In this document: positions 40,601 to 52,307 of the stretch, in pieces | Layout: each line of letters opens with the position of its first letter | Position numbering within the stretch: the first letter of the stretch is position 1 | Assembly (NCBI RefSeq): GCF_035582795.1 | Contig: NC_134366.1 | Location: 31,357,661-31,421,660, forward strand | Direction: 5' to 3' | Source: Mycteria americana | Lineage: Eukaryota; Chordata; Aves; Ciconiiformes; Ciconiidae | DNA length: 64,000 nt | The notes under the pieces: generated by a model | Databases searched by the model: none | Told to the model about the DNA's origin: nothing | The model's input: the letters and a program-made list of their open reading frames with translations, nothing else | Translations under genes and position numbers: made by a program

Positions 40601-42134
40601 CCCAGAGTCAGCGTCTCAGTTCTTTTCTTCTCTCCTTTTGCTCTTGTGGTGTTGGCATAAACAAAGCTATTCCTTTTGGGAAGAATTTATTCCGCAATAT
40701 ATTTCTGGCAAGCAATTTTACCAAGAGTGCTCTCACTACACAATCCAATTACCCTCGTACTTGCAAGAGGGAATACTGTGTACGAAAACAGGAGACCCTG
40801 TTCTCCCCACTACAACTGGAACTGCGATACGAACAGGGTTTGGGTGTTTTTATCCTAGATAACAAATGTACAGACTATGGCAACTAATGCACGAGTAATT
40901 AGATCACTGCTTTTTTTGCAGCATCAGTACTACATGAAAGGATATTTGCAACATGGAGTTGCACAGGATGAATGTAATTGTATGTCTGCATCATTTAAAA
41001 GTTGCTTTGGTTAGGTACAAGCAAGGGTGGAATTGTGCTCATTTTAGGCAATTATTGCCTAAATATTTAGTATTGCACGTCTAGGCTTCTCTTGTGTAAT
41101 CATTTAACATGTTACTTTGCTCCTTGAAAGGCTAAATACAGTCTCGCAAAGATCACAGTGCCTTATTCTTTGCAGGAAGCCAGACACCACCTCATACTAT
41201 CAGTAACAGATTTGCCTTGCATATTACTCCCTCTAGGAACTGTATGTTCCACACTCCGTAGGTGTGAAAAGGGATCAAAGCCAGTTTTCCAACAGAAGTA
41301 CTTTTGCCTTTTATTCTATCAAGCAATTACACAAATTTTAATTGCCAGTCAAAGTGAATTCAGTTACCAGATCATACTACTGCTTCATCTAGACAACAAA
41401 TGAAGCTGGTTTATGCCACTTGCAGAACTAATTCAAAGTCAAATCTCACTGTTGAAGACAGACTTGTTTTTTCCTTAGTTTTTCAAAAGGCATGAGGTTT
41501 ATTTCCCTTTTCTGTAGACGCTTTGTAAAGGTGCTTATACTGTCCTTTTATCACTATTGGTCAAACTCATCTGAAAAAAAATCCATTGGGCTCCGTCTTG
41601 GCGTTGAAAGTGTGTGCTTTCTCTGAGAAACGTTTAAAATGATGGGAAATGCTTGTGAAAGATGGGAAATAATGGGGGGAAAAATGTTTTCTGATCATCT
41701 ATGTTTGTGTTCTTGCAGCTGAAGATATTTTCACAACTGAACTGAAATATATTGCTATTTTATTTGTCACAGAATTGTAGTCAAGCTGTAAGTTCCTAGA
41801 GAGTGCACGCTAGATGAGGCAGCAGCATGAAACTCTTATTCCTCCAGTTTTCGCATCTGCGAAGTGGCAGTGAGTTCAGTACGTCAGTCCTCTCTCTGAA
41901 ATCACCCTTAAATATTGTGTCACAATATTCACATCGTATGGTGACTTTAGAGATGGAAGCGAATAGAAACTAGAGATTCTGGAAGGTCGCGAAGAGGGAG
42001 GGAAGGTCAGTTACACGGCAAGAGCAGTGCCATGCTGGAAATGGGTAGGCGGCTAGGCTTCTGCTAGGCTTCACGCTAAGGCTTCATGCTAAGGCGGACT
42101 CCTTGACCTGCGTACAGTTTAGCCCTGATAAATG

Positions 42135-43070
42135 ACTACCCAGTGGCTCGTCCTCTGCCTACGATGGGCTCTGGGCCGGGCTGCGGCCTGCAGGCCCCCC
42201 GGGCCCGGTTTACTTCAGCCACTGCGGCCGAGCCCCGCGGGAGCCCCTGGTCGCCTGACAGGAGGCCGGTGCCGGCCCCCCTGGCCCTGCCCGCACACGG
42301 GTAGCCCGCTGGCTGTCACGGACACCCGGGTGGGACTTCCACCCGCCGTGACACGCCGCGGGGGGCGGCGAGGCGAGGCGGGGGGAGGCCGGCCCTGCTG
42401 TGGGGGTGAGGAGGAGGAGGAGTGGAAAAGAACTGAGAGGGGAAAAGCGAGGGGGGCGTGAAGGAGCGGGGGGTGAAAGGGGAGTGAGCGGAGAGGAGGC
42501 GGCCGCGGGGAGCCGAGCGGAACGGCGGAGGTGCCCGAGCCAGCGGCTGCCGGCGGGCGAGGCGCCCGGGCCATGGCGCGGCGGGACGGCGGCGGGGGGC
42601 TGTCCCGCCTGCTGCTCTGGCTGGCGCTGTGGGGGCTGTGGCGCGGCGGCGCGGCCGGCGCCCTGCCCGCCCGCGGGGCGGCCCTGCCCTTCGGCGCGGG
42701 CCCGCCGGCGGCCTGCAGCCCGCGCTGCCAGCACGGCGGGCTCTGCCTCGGCAACGGCACCTGCCTCTGCTCCAAGGGCTACGAGGGCGAGCTCTGCCAG
42801 CACGGTAACGGCCCGGCCTCGCCCCGCAGGAGGGGCGCTCGGGGGTGCCGGTGGGCGGGAAGGCGGTGGCGGGTTCCGCTGTGGGGCGGCCGCGGGGCGA
42901 TGGCGGGCGGGGAGAGGCCGCTCCGCGCCTCGCGTCGCCGTGGGGGAAAGGTGAGAAGCGCCGCGGGCAGGGCCGCGCCCGGCGGCCGGCCCCGGGCAGC
43001 CCGGAGAGCCCGGCGGCGGGGCGCCCTGCCATGCGTTGCCTGCCCGGGGCTGCGGGGACCCCTTCGTAGG
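42135..43070. promoter_or_regulatory. CpG island: probable promoter and first exon of the EGF-repeat gene
   Basis: An abrupt switch from AT-rich sequence to about 900 bp of very GC-rich DNA full of CpG, ending soon after the first exon. It contains GGGCGG (42363-42368, an Sp1-type site) and no evident TATA box near the start codon. It surrounds the signal-peptide exon, as expected for a CpG-island promoter with dispersed start sites. The long minus-strand and alternate-frame ORFs here follow from base composition. The exact transcription start cannot be read from the sequence. Confidence 0.85.
42573..42804 (+). CDS. EGF-repeat gene exon 1: signal peptide and EGF 1
   Basis: It encodes 77 residues plus one base. 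The hydrophobic core after [12 protein letters not shown] and small residues near GGAAGA fit a secretory signal cleaved around residue 30. A short Ala/Pro/Gly linker leads to the first EGF repeat, [11 protein letters not shown]...[10 protein letters not shown]. The donor is CACG|GTAACG, a moderate match. The upstream in-frame GTG (42531) is not a likely start; the ATG at 42573 is preferred. Confidence 0.9.
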
Positions 43071-46000
43071 TGGTGGTCCCTGGGGACCTGTCTTGGCCTG
43101 AACAGGGCTGGGCACAAATACCTGCGTGTGAGCTCTCGGAGCTGTTGGCCTTCCTGCAGGTAATCCGTCTGGGAAGGTCTGAGGAGCTCGGGTTTGGATA
43201 TGGTATGAAACTGGTGGTTCTATGCTGGGGAGGACACAAGTAAAGTGGGGTGGAAGAAGATGGGTAGAGACACCCAGTTTCTGGTGAGGCGAGACCATGT
43301 AGCAAACCAAGAGTCGGCTCCTTTATGAAGACCCTCATGTTAGGTGAGTAGACCCAGCAGTCGGAAAAGGCCGTATTGTCAGTAGGTAGCGTTTAACCAT
43401 TTGAACATTGGGTAAATGTCCACTTACTGGACAGGCTTCTGCATCGTCTTCCTTTTATTGTTCTCTCTGTGCATGTTTAAGTACTTGCCTGAGTAAGGAA
43501 TGATGGTTTTAGAGGCTTGACAACTTTCTGAGCCTGACCCACAGAATCATTTGTACATCCTCTTTCCATGGTGGGAAGTGTAAAGCTAGGGTGAACTGGA
43601 GTCTGTTCCTGTTGGTTTCCCAGGTGAGACAAAGTATTTTTGAAAATGGTGCCCAGTATGCAAAAGTAAACACTCGTGAGAAGAGTTTCAGTTTAAACCC
43701 TGTTTAAAGTAACATGCCCAATTTCTAATTCCTTTCTTCAAAAGTTTAACTACAGAGCATTGTGGCTAATAACTGCTAAAACACACTCCATATCAGAAGT
43801 TCTTTTGCTTTACATCTTGTCCTGTGTGAAGAGGCAATATAATTTGTACAGTATTTGTTTTAGTTCTCAATGCCTTTAATCTAAAAACATGATTATTTTT
43901 AAACTCTGAAATGGGATGCTGAAAATTTCATTCAGCACCGTAATCATTCATGGAGTGTTGTTTTATTTAGAATTAAGGCTAGCAGGTGGTGACAAATGAT
44001 GTATAGCTAGTGCGCTGCGTAGTGGGGATGAATAGCTATGCAGTGTGCACTGTTCCAAACAACTGTTGGATCCTAGACATTTTGGGGTTTAGAGGAGATG
44101 CGAAAGATCATCGGAGGTGCAGATCTGGTTTTGAACTAGAGAGTTCAACTGTCTGGTATTGCTAAGGGAACCACTGAGTGATTGCTCTGATAAGGTCATC
44201 AATGCAGAAAAAAAATCTGGATAAATGAAGCTTCATCCCTTGTTCTGTCAAGAAAACTCACTGAGATAAGTTAACTTTTTTCTCTCCCCCCCACCCCCCC
44301 CCCAAATGAAGGGTGGGGCATATCTGTCTGACAGGGGGGGTTCTTGTTTGTGCTGTGATTTTTTACTTGAAGTGTCATGTTCTTGAAATAGTGGGGTAAA
44401 AAACGTGTTTGTGATGCCTCTAGCATTTTCTGGCTATTGAAACGATTCAGAGGGGAAGGAGAAAACCTGTTCTGTAATTAAAAAAAGGTGAAGTGAATTT
44501 CATTACAGTTGAAGGCAGTTTGGAAAAAAATTTTATTTGCTTTGGTTTTAAGTAGATGATCTCCAAACATATTGAATTCATGGTTAGAAGCTAAATGGAT
44601 CTAATTATATATACGGATGCTATGTTCATTATCGGTTTTGGAATACCCTAACCTGTGGGATTTAAAACATAGATATAATGGAGGGGAAAAGTTGAACAAG
44701 ACTTTTCCTAGGACTGGTTCTCTCTAGTTGAGTGGATTGCTTAGAAAAGAGTTTTTCCTGCTTAGTCTTCTTGCTCAAAGTGCGATCACAATGACACGTG
44801 AGACAAGCATAGGGTAGTTCTGGTGGACTCAACTGTAACACCTGTGAGCGGTCCTAAGAGGTCTCTGACATGGCTGTATTGTAAAATACTTCAAGGTGCA
44901 TTCAGCGTAACCTTTATTCTGGTGAAGCCACTGGTAGTATGTTGTGCTGTCAAGCTGCAGGTCAGATCCCTCCCATTCACTGGAGATACAGTCTTGCTTG
45001 TTCTTGAAAGTCTGGGAGAAGCTGCAGATATTTTGGCAAAGGGTAAAACAAGCGTAAGGAAAAGAAGTGCACTTTGGAGGCTATGGATTTCAGGAAAATA
45101 TTTAATTCTTTCACAAAGCCCCTGCCCTTTTGTCATGGACACCTTTATTGAAGTCCCTGCTTTCTAAAAGGTGCATGCCTGATGGAGAGTCTTTCTTCAG
45201 CTCTCTCCTATAAATGTGTTGCCTGGGAAAGTGTCCAGCAGTCCAAATGGTAAAAGTTGGCAGATGAGAACAGTAGAATACGACTACAGTACTGCATAGT
45301 GCACACAGCTAACCTTTTGGTATCTCACTGCTATTCTCTCTTTCCCCCCGCCCCGATATTAGTATCTTTTAGCATAAATAGGTAAAGTAAACCTTACAAA
45401 ACTATGTGAAATAACACAGAAACAGAATTTTTCTTAAATTGAGAGCTCTTGTATAGCATTTCCAATGAACTGAAAGCATCTGGTAAAACAGTTATGCAGA
45501 GCTGAGTGCTGAATGGTTCTTTCATACATGTCTGTGTCCTTTATTTGCATGCAAATACCCATTCTGCAGATACTAATGTGAAAAATCCTCTATTCTTCAG
45601 TTGGATTGCTTGAGAGTGCACTGCGTGTAGGAGGGCAAAATCAGTGCGGTGTAACTGCTCATCTTTTCCCTTTTCTTCCTTCTGTTTCAGACTTTTCATC
45701 CATCCAAAGGATAAAGCAATGTGATATAGAGAACTCATTCCACACCTGCAGTTAATTCAGATTAGACTCTCTGAAACACATGGGTTTCTAAAATCTGTGT
45801 GTGAATAAACAAATGTTTTCTCAGACACCAGGGCTGATTCAGGAATGATTTATAAGTAGCAAGGAGGGCTATGTGATAGGTAATTTATTTTCAGTCTGAC
45901 TGGATTTACTCAGAATTTTGAAAAATGAAGTTTTTTATTTGTGCCTTATCCAACCTGTCCAAGCTGTCAGCAATGAAAAAGTTGCAGAATTTGTGATGAT

Positions 46001-49000
46001 CATAGAGGCTTTTCTCCCAACAGATAATTACAGTTGTAACAAAAGTTACATTTATCTCAGATGATTTCTAAACACTGTACATTTAAAGGTCTCTGAGAGG
46101 CCAACCGAGGCAAAAAAAAAAAGAGGGTGGAGGAGAAGGAAGTGTTCTGGAGACATTTTAGAGAAGACATATGAGGAAATGAGCATGTAGTTTTTCTGGA
46201 GAGGTATGTAGGAATCCAGTAAAGAGTTATGTCTGATCATTTTAAGAATCAGAAGGTGCCGCTGAAGTTGCAGCATTTTTTATTAAATCCTTTCTTCTTC
46301 TCACCTCTTTTCTCACCTGTCACTTCTTGACTTCAGTTATCAAAAGCTGCTTTGGCAGTCCAGCTGTGTTCTTTTGTTCCTTTTTAATATGGTGCTCTCT
46401 TTTGTCTATTCTGTCTAGGGTCCAAAAGTTTCCTTAGTTTTGAGTGTTTAAAAGCTTAAAATGGTGGAGTGCTCTCTGTGCAGGGAAACTATTTCACCTG
46501 ATTGGCAATGTGGGATGGTAGGGCAAATACATCTTGGGAAATGTGAAGACAAAATGAGTACTTGGAGACTAGAATAATGCAAATTTCTTATGTACTTAAG
46601 CAGTAATTTTGGTAAACTTCACCAATATTTATCCAAGCTTTGTTTGTTGTCTGTCTTACAGCAACATGTTATCCAAAATGCAAAAATGGTGGGGAGTGCC
46701 TCAGACCTGGAAAATGCAGATGTCCACCTGGCTATGGGGGTAGATACTGTCATAAAGGTGAGTAAAACTCAAACAAGTGATAGCTTGGAAAGAGAAGGAG
46801 TTTGAAAACAGACAAAACTAATTTAGGACTCCTCAGGTCCAGGAGCTAATGCTCTTTGAAATAATGACCTTAATTCCTTAGACCTCTGACCTTACTGTCA
46901 AAAAATGTATGGCCTAGAGGATCTGCATGCTTGCAGGAGAATAAGGTAGAGTACATGTACTGAAATTTGTTGTGAGAATCTGAGAGAATTTGGTCCCTTG
47001 GAAAATACCTTGTTTATGTGTTCTGTAAATATTCTGTAGTTTAAATGCTGTTTAGCTCTATAACAGACTCTTTCTAAATAATTTAACGAGATGACTTCTA
47101 TAGATACATATTTCTGTATTAGGTGGTTGAAAGTTTTGTGTAGTATCTGCAAGATGGTAATATGGAGGGCAAGTTGCTAAAGATACGCGTGGCAATGTAT
47201 TGTTGATAGGTAATGGGAGATGACAGAGATGATGAGTAGCAAAGACCAATTTTTATGGTTTTGTGAAGCCTATCGAATATATGCATGGATTGGAAAAGGC
47301 AATCCAAGAAAACATTGTTATGTTGTTATGAACTGATCAGACTACTGATGATAACTTGAGCTCTGGGATAAAAGGGGAAGCAAACTTGAAATATTTGAGG
47401 GGAAAATGATGTAGTAGGCAAGATATCCCCAGAGAGTGAAGGAAAAGAAAGCATTGTTTTCCTTTCAGAAGAAAAGCCTCAACCTGGCACTTAAGAAATT
47501 TCTAGAAGTTCTTTTTGAACAGACACTGGTAAATTAGTTGGGCAGTCATCACTGTGCTGAGAACTTAGTAAGCATTCTGTCTGACTGTGGTCACAGCAGC
47601 TAGCAACATGTCACAGGATTCTCAATTTGTGCTTGATGTTTATTCTGCAGGCATTTTTTTTATTTCCTTCAAATGTGAAATAGCTACAAGAGTTTACTTG
47701 GAATGTAACCTAATGGGTACTTGGGGAAGTGACTCGGCTAGCTTCTGCAGCTCTCTGGAGTCTTGTTGTTTTGGGTTGTCTGTGGGCTTTTTTGTTTTGT
47801 TTTATTTTTTAATAAAGCTGTATTTGGTATTTTATGAAGAAAGCATGACCTGAGTGTACCTAATGTGGGAACATCTGTCTGAGTTTGCAGAAGCTTAAAC
47901 TGTAGCTCTGGGATGTTAACTAGACTGAATGGGAATTCAGCTGCCAGTGATAATAATTTGATATAAAAATTGTTAACATTGTAGAGGAATAAGAAAGATG
48001 AGGAAGTGCCTTCTGATGAAGAACTGTATAACACAGTACTATTGTGTAATGCATTGGGAAATAACTGTTCATTTTGAGTAGACATAACAGTGTTGACAGC
48101 AGTGAGGTAAACTGGAGCATGGTCAGCTTCATTTTGCAGCAAAAGGATTTTTTTTTTTATTTCTTAAAAGCCAACTGAAAGTGTAGATTTGTGGGGTCTT
48201 GATAGGGACCCCACAAGAAGGGGGAACTTGACCTTCTCAGAAGAGCCTAAATCAGAAGCAAGGTGAGAAGTACTGCTCAAATAGAAAAAGCAGAATGAGG
48301 ATTCAGTTTATGCTAATACTACAGTCTAGACTTGGATTTGTATCTGAGTAAAGGTCCTACTTGTATCTGTTATCATGTTATCCCTGTAAAGCAACGGATG
48401 TGCTTGTGCTTACCTGTAAGGTGGAGTACTGTGGCATATGGAGCCTGGATGTACAAACTCTCGGTGCAGTGCAGTGCAATGTGCTATTACAGAATCACAC
48501 AGAATCACAGAATAGTTGAGGTTGGAAGGGACCTCTGGAGGTCATCTTGTCCAACCCTCCTACTCAAGCAGGGCCACCTAGAGCCAGTTGCCAAGGACCA
48601 TGTCCAGACAGCTTTTGAAGATCTCCAAGGAGGGAGACTCCACAACCTCACTGGGCAACCTGTGCCAGTGCTTGGTCACCCTCACAATATCCACTGCTCT
48701 CCCCTCATCTACCAGGCCAGTCATTTCATCGTAGAAGCGTATCAAGTTGGTCAAGCACGACTTCCTTTGGTGAAGCCATGCTGACTATTCTTGATGATTT
48801 TCTTGTCCTTAATGTGCCTGGAAATGGTTTCCAGGATCAGCTGTTCCATTACCTTCCCAGGTATTGAGGTGAGGCTGACCAGCCTGTAGTTCCCTGGGTC
48901 CTCCTTGCCTTTCTTAAAGATTGGAGTGACATTTGCTTTCCTCCAGTCTTTAGGCACTTCTCCCAGTCACCACGACTGATCAAATACAATCAGTATTAAA

Positions 49001-52000
49001 TACATTAACTTATACTGTGTGACAAAGAAATATGCAAACAAGCTTTGAAGAGCTTTTCTGGCTGTGCTGGAGTTGACTTGCGTGTCCTTGTGTGTTCAGC
49101 ATTTGTGCCAAAAATCTGTTGGCTGAAATCAAGGTTAAAACTTGTGGTAGAATAGAGGTTTGGACTTTTTTCTACCAAGTATCAAGCAGACATCCCAACT
49201 GTCCATCATTATAATGAAGGATAGTTGTTTCTCTTCAATATAGTGAAGGTGGTGTATACATTTACATTCATGCTTGTGGAAGGATGCATTTGATTGTACA
49301 AAACAGTGATTATGCCATATTTCAAAGATGGTGCACACCACAGTTGATACCAATCATATGCCTGGCATAAATAATGCTTCATTAATGAGGCCTTCAGGGC
49401 TTTGACCTGTAGAATGATTCTGGAACGAGGAGGCTGACTTAGTTGGCCTTTGGGAAGGCACTGCTCAACCTGACTATAGCCATAGCTTCATTTGTCAAAG
49501 TAATATCCCCTTTTCTTCTTCGTCTTGTTATGGGTAGGTCCTGTCAGGTAAGGAAGTATGTGAATCCTTGACCGCATGTTACTGGCTTACAAGCTGTGAT
49601 TTGGCAAGATCAACGAGAATACGCATGTTAGTAGTTACTGTGGTGTAGCTGATGAACAGTTGGTTCACAGTTGTGGGGGGGAGGGGGCTGTGCCATAGCG
49701 ATAATCGTGTTTGGTTGTTAGTACTCTCAGGCTAAATGCTCAAAGAGCTTTTAAGCACATGTTTAATTTTAACAGCATTTTGAGTTGGCATTTGCAGACA
49801 TGGTTCTGTCATCCTCACTCCTTATGGAATTGTGCCTTTCTCCGAATAGTTGAAATTTTAGTCTTTGCAGATGTGATAAAAAAAGCAGTTGATGGTAGAC
49901 CAGCTGTTTAAAGATAATTGTCTGAAGTCCTGTGCTGCTTCTGAAATGCACTGCGTATGCTGTTCTTCCGCAGTAAGCTGTGAAGGAGGCTGTCAAAATG
50001 GCGGGGAATGCATCTCTGTCAATGGAGTTGTGAAGTGCCTTTGTGCTTCTGGCTGGACAGGATCAAGATGCCAAGAAGGTGGGTATCTACATTCATGAAA
50101 ATATTCATATTGAATCAAAATATAACTGCAGTAACAAAATCATTTAAAAAGTATTAAAAGGCTAATAACTATGGAAATGTCATTGCATTACTACAGAAAT
50201 GAAGGACCTGCATTATTGGTACACACTCAGATAAAATAGTGTCAAATTGTTTTGCATTAAAGTGTACATCTGTTAACATTTAAACCAAAATTCTTAACGC
50301 AGTACGTAAGTATTTTTTTCCATTTCCAGGACCATGGAAATGCCTTTAGAGTTTTACCAGTTGAATATCTGGCCTGGAAGAAAATGTGTTTTGCCATTTT
50401 GATTTGTATCATCCTGAATCTTTCATTCTGTCAGGATTCTTTTATATCAGTTTTATAAATCCTGCTGACTTACCCATTCTTTTCTTCTAGCAATTTGTCC
50501 TCAAGGTTGTCGGAATAATGGAGCTTGTGTGGCTCCTGGGATTTGTAGCTGTCCAGCTGGATGGGTTGGTGGAGCATGCCACTTAGGTAAACGACTTCTG
50601 ACATTTTTTCGTTTATCCTTTTCTCTACTTGTTTGATTTACCAATATAGTGCTCAAATCTTCAGCGCCTAACAAAGCTGCTAGGAAAGTATCTTAGAATA
50701 GTAAATGAGAGCTGCTTCTGCATACTGAGGATCTTACAAGTATGCATAAGGAGTAGATGGCTTTTCAATTTAGTCAGACAGAACTTTTCCACTTTAAGTA
50801 AATTCAGATTCAGATTTGGTTGTCACCAAATTCATTACTTGTCAGTTAGTTCAAATACTTGTCAGTATTTCTGAAATATTTTCTATAAACTGAGACCCCA
50901 GTATAAAGAACTGAAAATGGCCATTATAGAAACACTATCATTGCTGATGTGGGTTGGAAGCTTCATTAAATTTTATGGACATGGAAAATTGAAACTTGCT
51001 TCTCACTTTGAGGGTAAGTTGGCAGCATCAACTCCAGGTGCTCTTAAAAGAGTAAGAGGAAGCCGGCTGTAATCAGGATTAGTACTGAATGACAGTCTTG
51101 CTGAACAACTGCTTGCATTTTTCCGAATTTTGATTCACAAAAGCAGATGATGATTATAAAAACTTTAATCTACCCTTCTCTGGCAGGGCCTTGTATGCTC
51201 ATAACAGCACTGCCTTGATGCTAAAAGCAATAATCCTGAGACTGTAAAACGGAAAGGCTTTTTTGTTTGCTCTCTGGGAGACTGAGAGAAAGCTCATTTA
51301 AACATTGCTTTTAAACTGGATATCGTGGGTGCAAGGTCTCTGGATTAAGTCATCTGCATTTGAAATTTTTGTGTGGCTGTGGGAATCCAAATCAGCCAGT
51401 GTTACTTCTTCTGCAACATACATAGTCAAGCAAACATTAACAAGTAATACTTTAACATTCCCATTTGACAAGCAAAACGCTTATCCTTTGTATTCATCAG
51501 TGTATCGAGACAGAGGGTGATATTAAAAGGTAAGTATGGGAGATGCAGAGAACTCACAAAATGCTTAGCTCCATTCCCTGCACCAGCAATAATGACAGAA
51601 GTGTTCAGGTGCTTAATGTCAAAATAATCACTGTTCCTGAACTAACTAGATCTGCATTCAGTTTGACTTCTGTTGGTACAGGTGCTCATAAGCAAATTAC
51701 AGCCCCTGGCTTGTTACCTGAACTGGTGTGTTCACTAAACCTGTGCCCACTCAGTTCTCCTCTGCTCCTCTTTTGGGTGAGTGGGGAAACAGAAGGGCAG
51801 TGTGTGAGCAACAGCTAGTATGTGGCAAGCGTTTCCTCATGCATGTGGATCCAAGAACTGGCTTGAATAAGTTTCAGCAGGAATTTTTATTGTTCCCTCG
51901 CTTTCATGGAGGCATCCATCTCAAAAATAGCCTGTGCCTTATAGAACAACGGAAATGATGGTATTTTAAAAGGGGAATGGAGCATGAATAAGACTAGACG

Positions 52001-52307
52001 TACTGTGACTGTATTCTAGTGAAGATCACGATGCCATAAATCGAGAGACAGTGCTTTTCAGTTCTTCCATTATGCTTTTATTTATACTGTCCCAGTGCGG
52101 TCACCAGGGAACAATTCTGCTAGCACAGTGAGACAAAGAAGAAAAATGATGCTGTGTTGTGCTGAAGACGTACTATGTATCTGGTGTCTCATTTCAGCTG
52201 TATGTAAACTACCTTGTCAACATGGAGGAAAATGCATAGCTCCAAACGTGTGCCGATGTCGACTGCCGTACTCTGGTCTACAGTGTACAAAGAAAAGGAA
52301 GGAATGA
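42573..52307 (+). CDS. Five-exon gene for a secreted protein with five EGF-like repeats, 212 residues
   Basis: Joining 42573-42804, 46662-46757, 49974-50078, 50491-50586 and 52198-52307 gives 639 nt without an internal stop. Every junction is GT-AG and every intron is phase 1. The ATG has a strong Kozak context (GGGCCATGG). Residues 1 to about 30 are a signal peptide ([11 protein letters not shown] core). Five EGF-like domains follow at about 48-75, 80-107, 112-142, 147-174 and 179-206, each with six cysteines, mostly spaced C-x3-C-x5-C-x5-C-x-C-x8-C. The tail is TKKRKE. One N-glycosylation sequon (NGT at 61) lies in the first domain. No calcium-binding signature precedes the first cysteines and there is no transmembrane segment, so a soluble extracellular or matrix-bound protein is expected. 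The repeats resemble those of VWDE and WIF1, but there is no VWD or WIF domain. I do not recognise a named gene; its function is unknown. Confidence 0.88.
42805..46661 (+). other. Intron 1 of the EGF-repeat gene
   Basis: 3.9 kb. Its first part is still CpG island, followed by AT-rich DNA with a C-rich run near 44285-44303. No further exon or RNA gene was recognised; a 96-nt EGF exon was specifically looked for and not seen. Confidence 0.75.
46662..46757 (+). CDS. EGF-repeat gene exon 2: EGF 2
   Basis: A 96-nt, phase 1-1 exon preceded by TTTGTTGTCTGTCTTACAG and followed by GTGAGT. It encodes [11 protein letters not shown] then [12 protein letters not shown], with all six cysteines at standard spacing. 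Confidence 0.93.
46758..49973 (+). other. Intron 2 of the EGF-repeat gene
   Basis: 3.2 kb, containing an antisense CR1 fragment (about 48492-48970). The remaining ORFs are short and featureless. No additional EGF exon was seen. Confidence 0.75.
48492..48970 (-). mobile_element. Internally deleted CR1 LINE
   Basis: The left edge reads, as the reverse complement of a CR1 3' end, AATCACAGAATAGTTGAGG and GGTTGGAAGGGACCTC, with ACAGAATCAC units at the border. This 3' region continues to about 48685. The next part encodes on the minus strand [34 protein letters not shown] and [12 protein letters not shown], the front of the reverse-transcriptase domain. The middle of ORF2 that should lie between these parts is missing. 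It sits antisense in an intron and shows no sign of being exonised. Confidence 0.95.
49974..50078 (+). CDS. EGF-repeat gene exon 3: EGF 3
   Basis: A 105-nt, phase 1-1 exon between TTCTTCCGCAG and GTGGGT. It encodes [11 protein letters not shown], an eight-residue third-to-fourth cysteine loop (ISVNGVVK), then [12 protein letters not shown]. The loop is three residues longer than in the other repeats, which explains the nine extra nucleotides. Confidence 0.92.
50491..50586 (+). CDS. EGF-repeat gene exon 4: EGF 4
   Basis: A 96-nt, phase 1-1 exon after a strong pyrimidine tract (TTCTTTTCTTCTAG) and before GTAAAC. It encodes [19 protein letters not shown] and then PAGWVGGAC. All six cysteines are present. 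Confidence 0.93.
   Translation, partial: QFVLKVVGIMELVWLLGFVAVQLDGLVEHAT
50587..52197 (+). other. Intron 4 of the EGF-repeat gene
   Basis: 1.6 kb of AT-rich sequence. Three open frames of 70-90 codons (51305-51958) show no domain. Intron 3 (50079-50490, 412 bp) is likewise featureless. Confidence 0.75.
52198..52307 (+). CDS. EGF-repeat gene exon 5: EGF 5, basic tail and stop
   Basis: The acceptor is CTCATTTCAG (AG at 52196-52197). It encodes [11 protein letters not shown], then [12 protein letters not shown], then TKKRKE and TGA at 52305-52307. The lysine/arginine-rich end could bind heparan sulfate or matrix; this is inference. Confidence 0.93.

Larger units (their letters stand above)
15070..42130. 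other. Long intergenic stretch, no protein gene recognised
   Basis: About 27 kb of AT-rich DNA between TMEM106B and the EGF-repeat gene. I see only short ORFs without recognisable domains, typical of chance. Structures worth noting are listed separately: an AT/TG simple-repeat block near 18.0-18.15 kb, a GGAGT pentamer repeat near 20.83 kb, a GC-rich block at about 21.93-22.35 kb, a TAATTA inverted repeat at 28532-28558 and a perfect hairpin at 34550-34615. Distal regulatory elements could be here, but that cannot be judged without cross-species alignment. Confidence 0.65.

Noticed and set aside
42805-43163. Read-through of exon 1 into intron 1 (the open frame continues to 43163)
   Set aside because: The EGF repeat is complete before the GTAACG donor, the extension is low-complexity Arg/Gly/Ala sequence, and the downstream exons fit the donor phase exactly.
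42210-43338. Long minus-strand ORFs of 340 and 366 codons over the CpG island
   Set aside because: They are Pro/Arg/Ala/Gly-rich, overlap each other in different frames and lie opposite the signal-peptide exon. GC-rich DNA lacks stops by composition; no domain or splice pattern supports them.
46590-46805. Plus-strand 71-codon ORF over exon 2
   Set aside because: It is in a different frame from the EGF coding frame and crosses the splice sites; it is a shadow of exon 2.
48189-48216. 10-bp inverted repeat TTGTGGGGTC / GACCCCACAA with an 8-nt loop
   Set aside because: Short enough to occur by chance in 64 kb; no associated feature.
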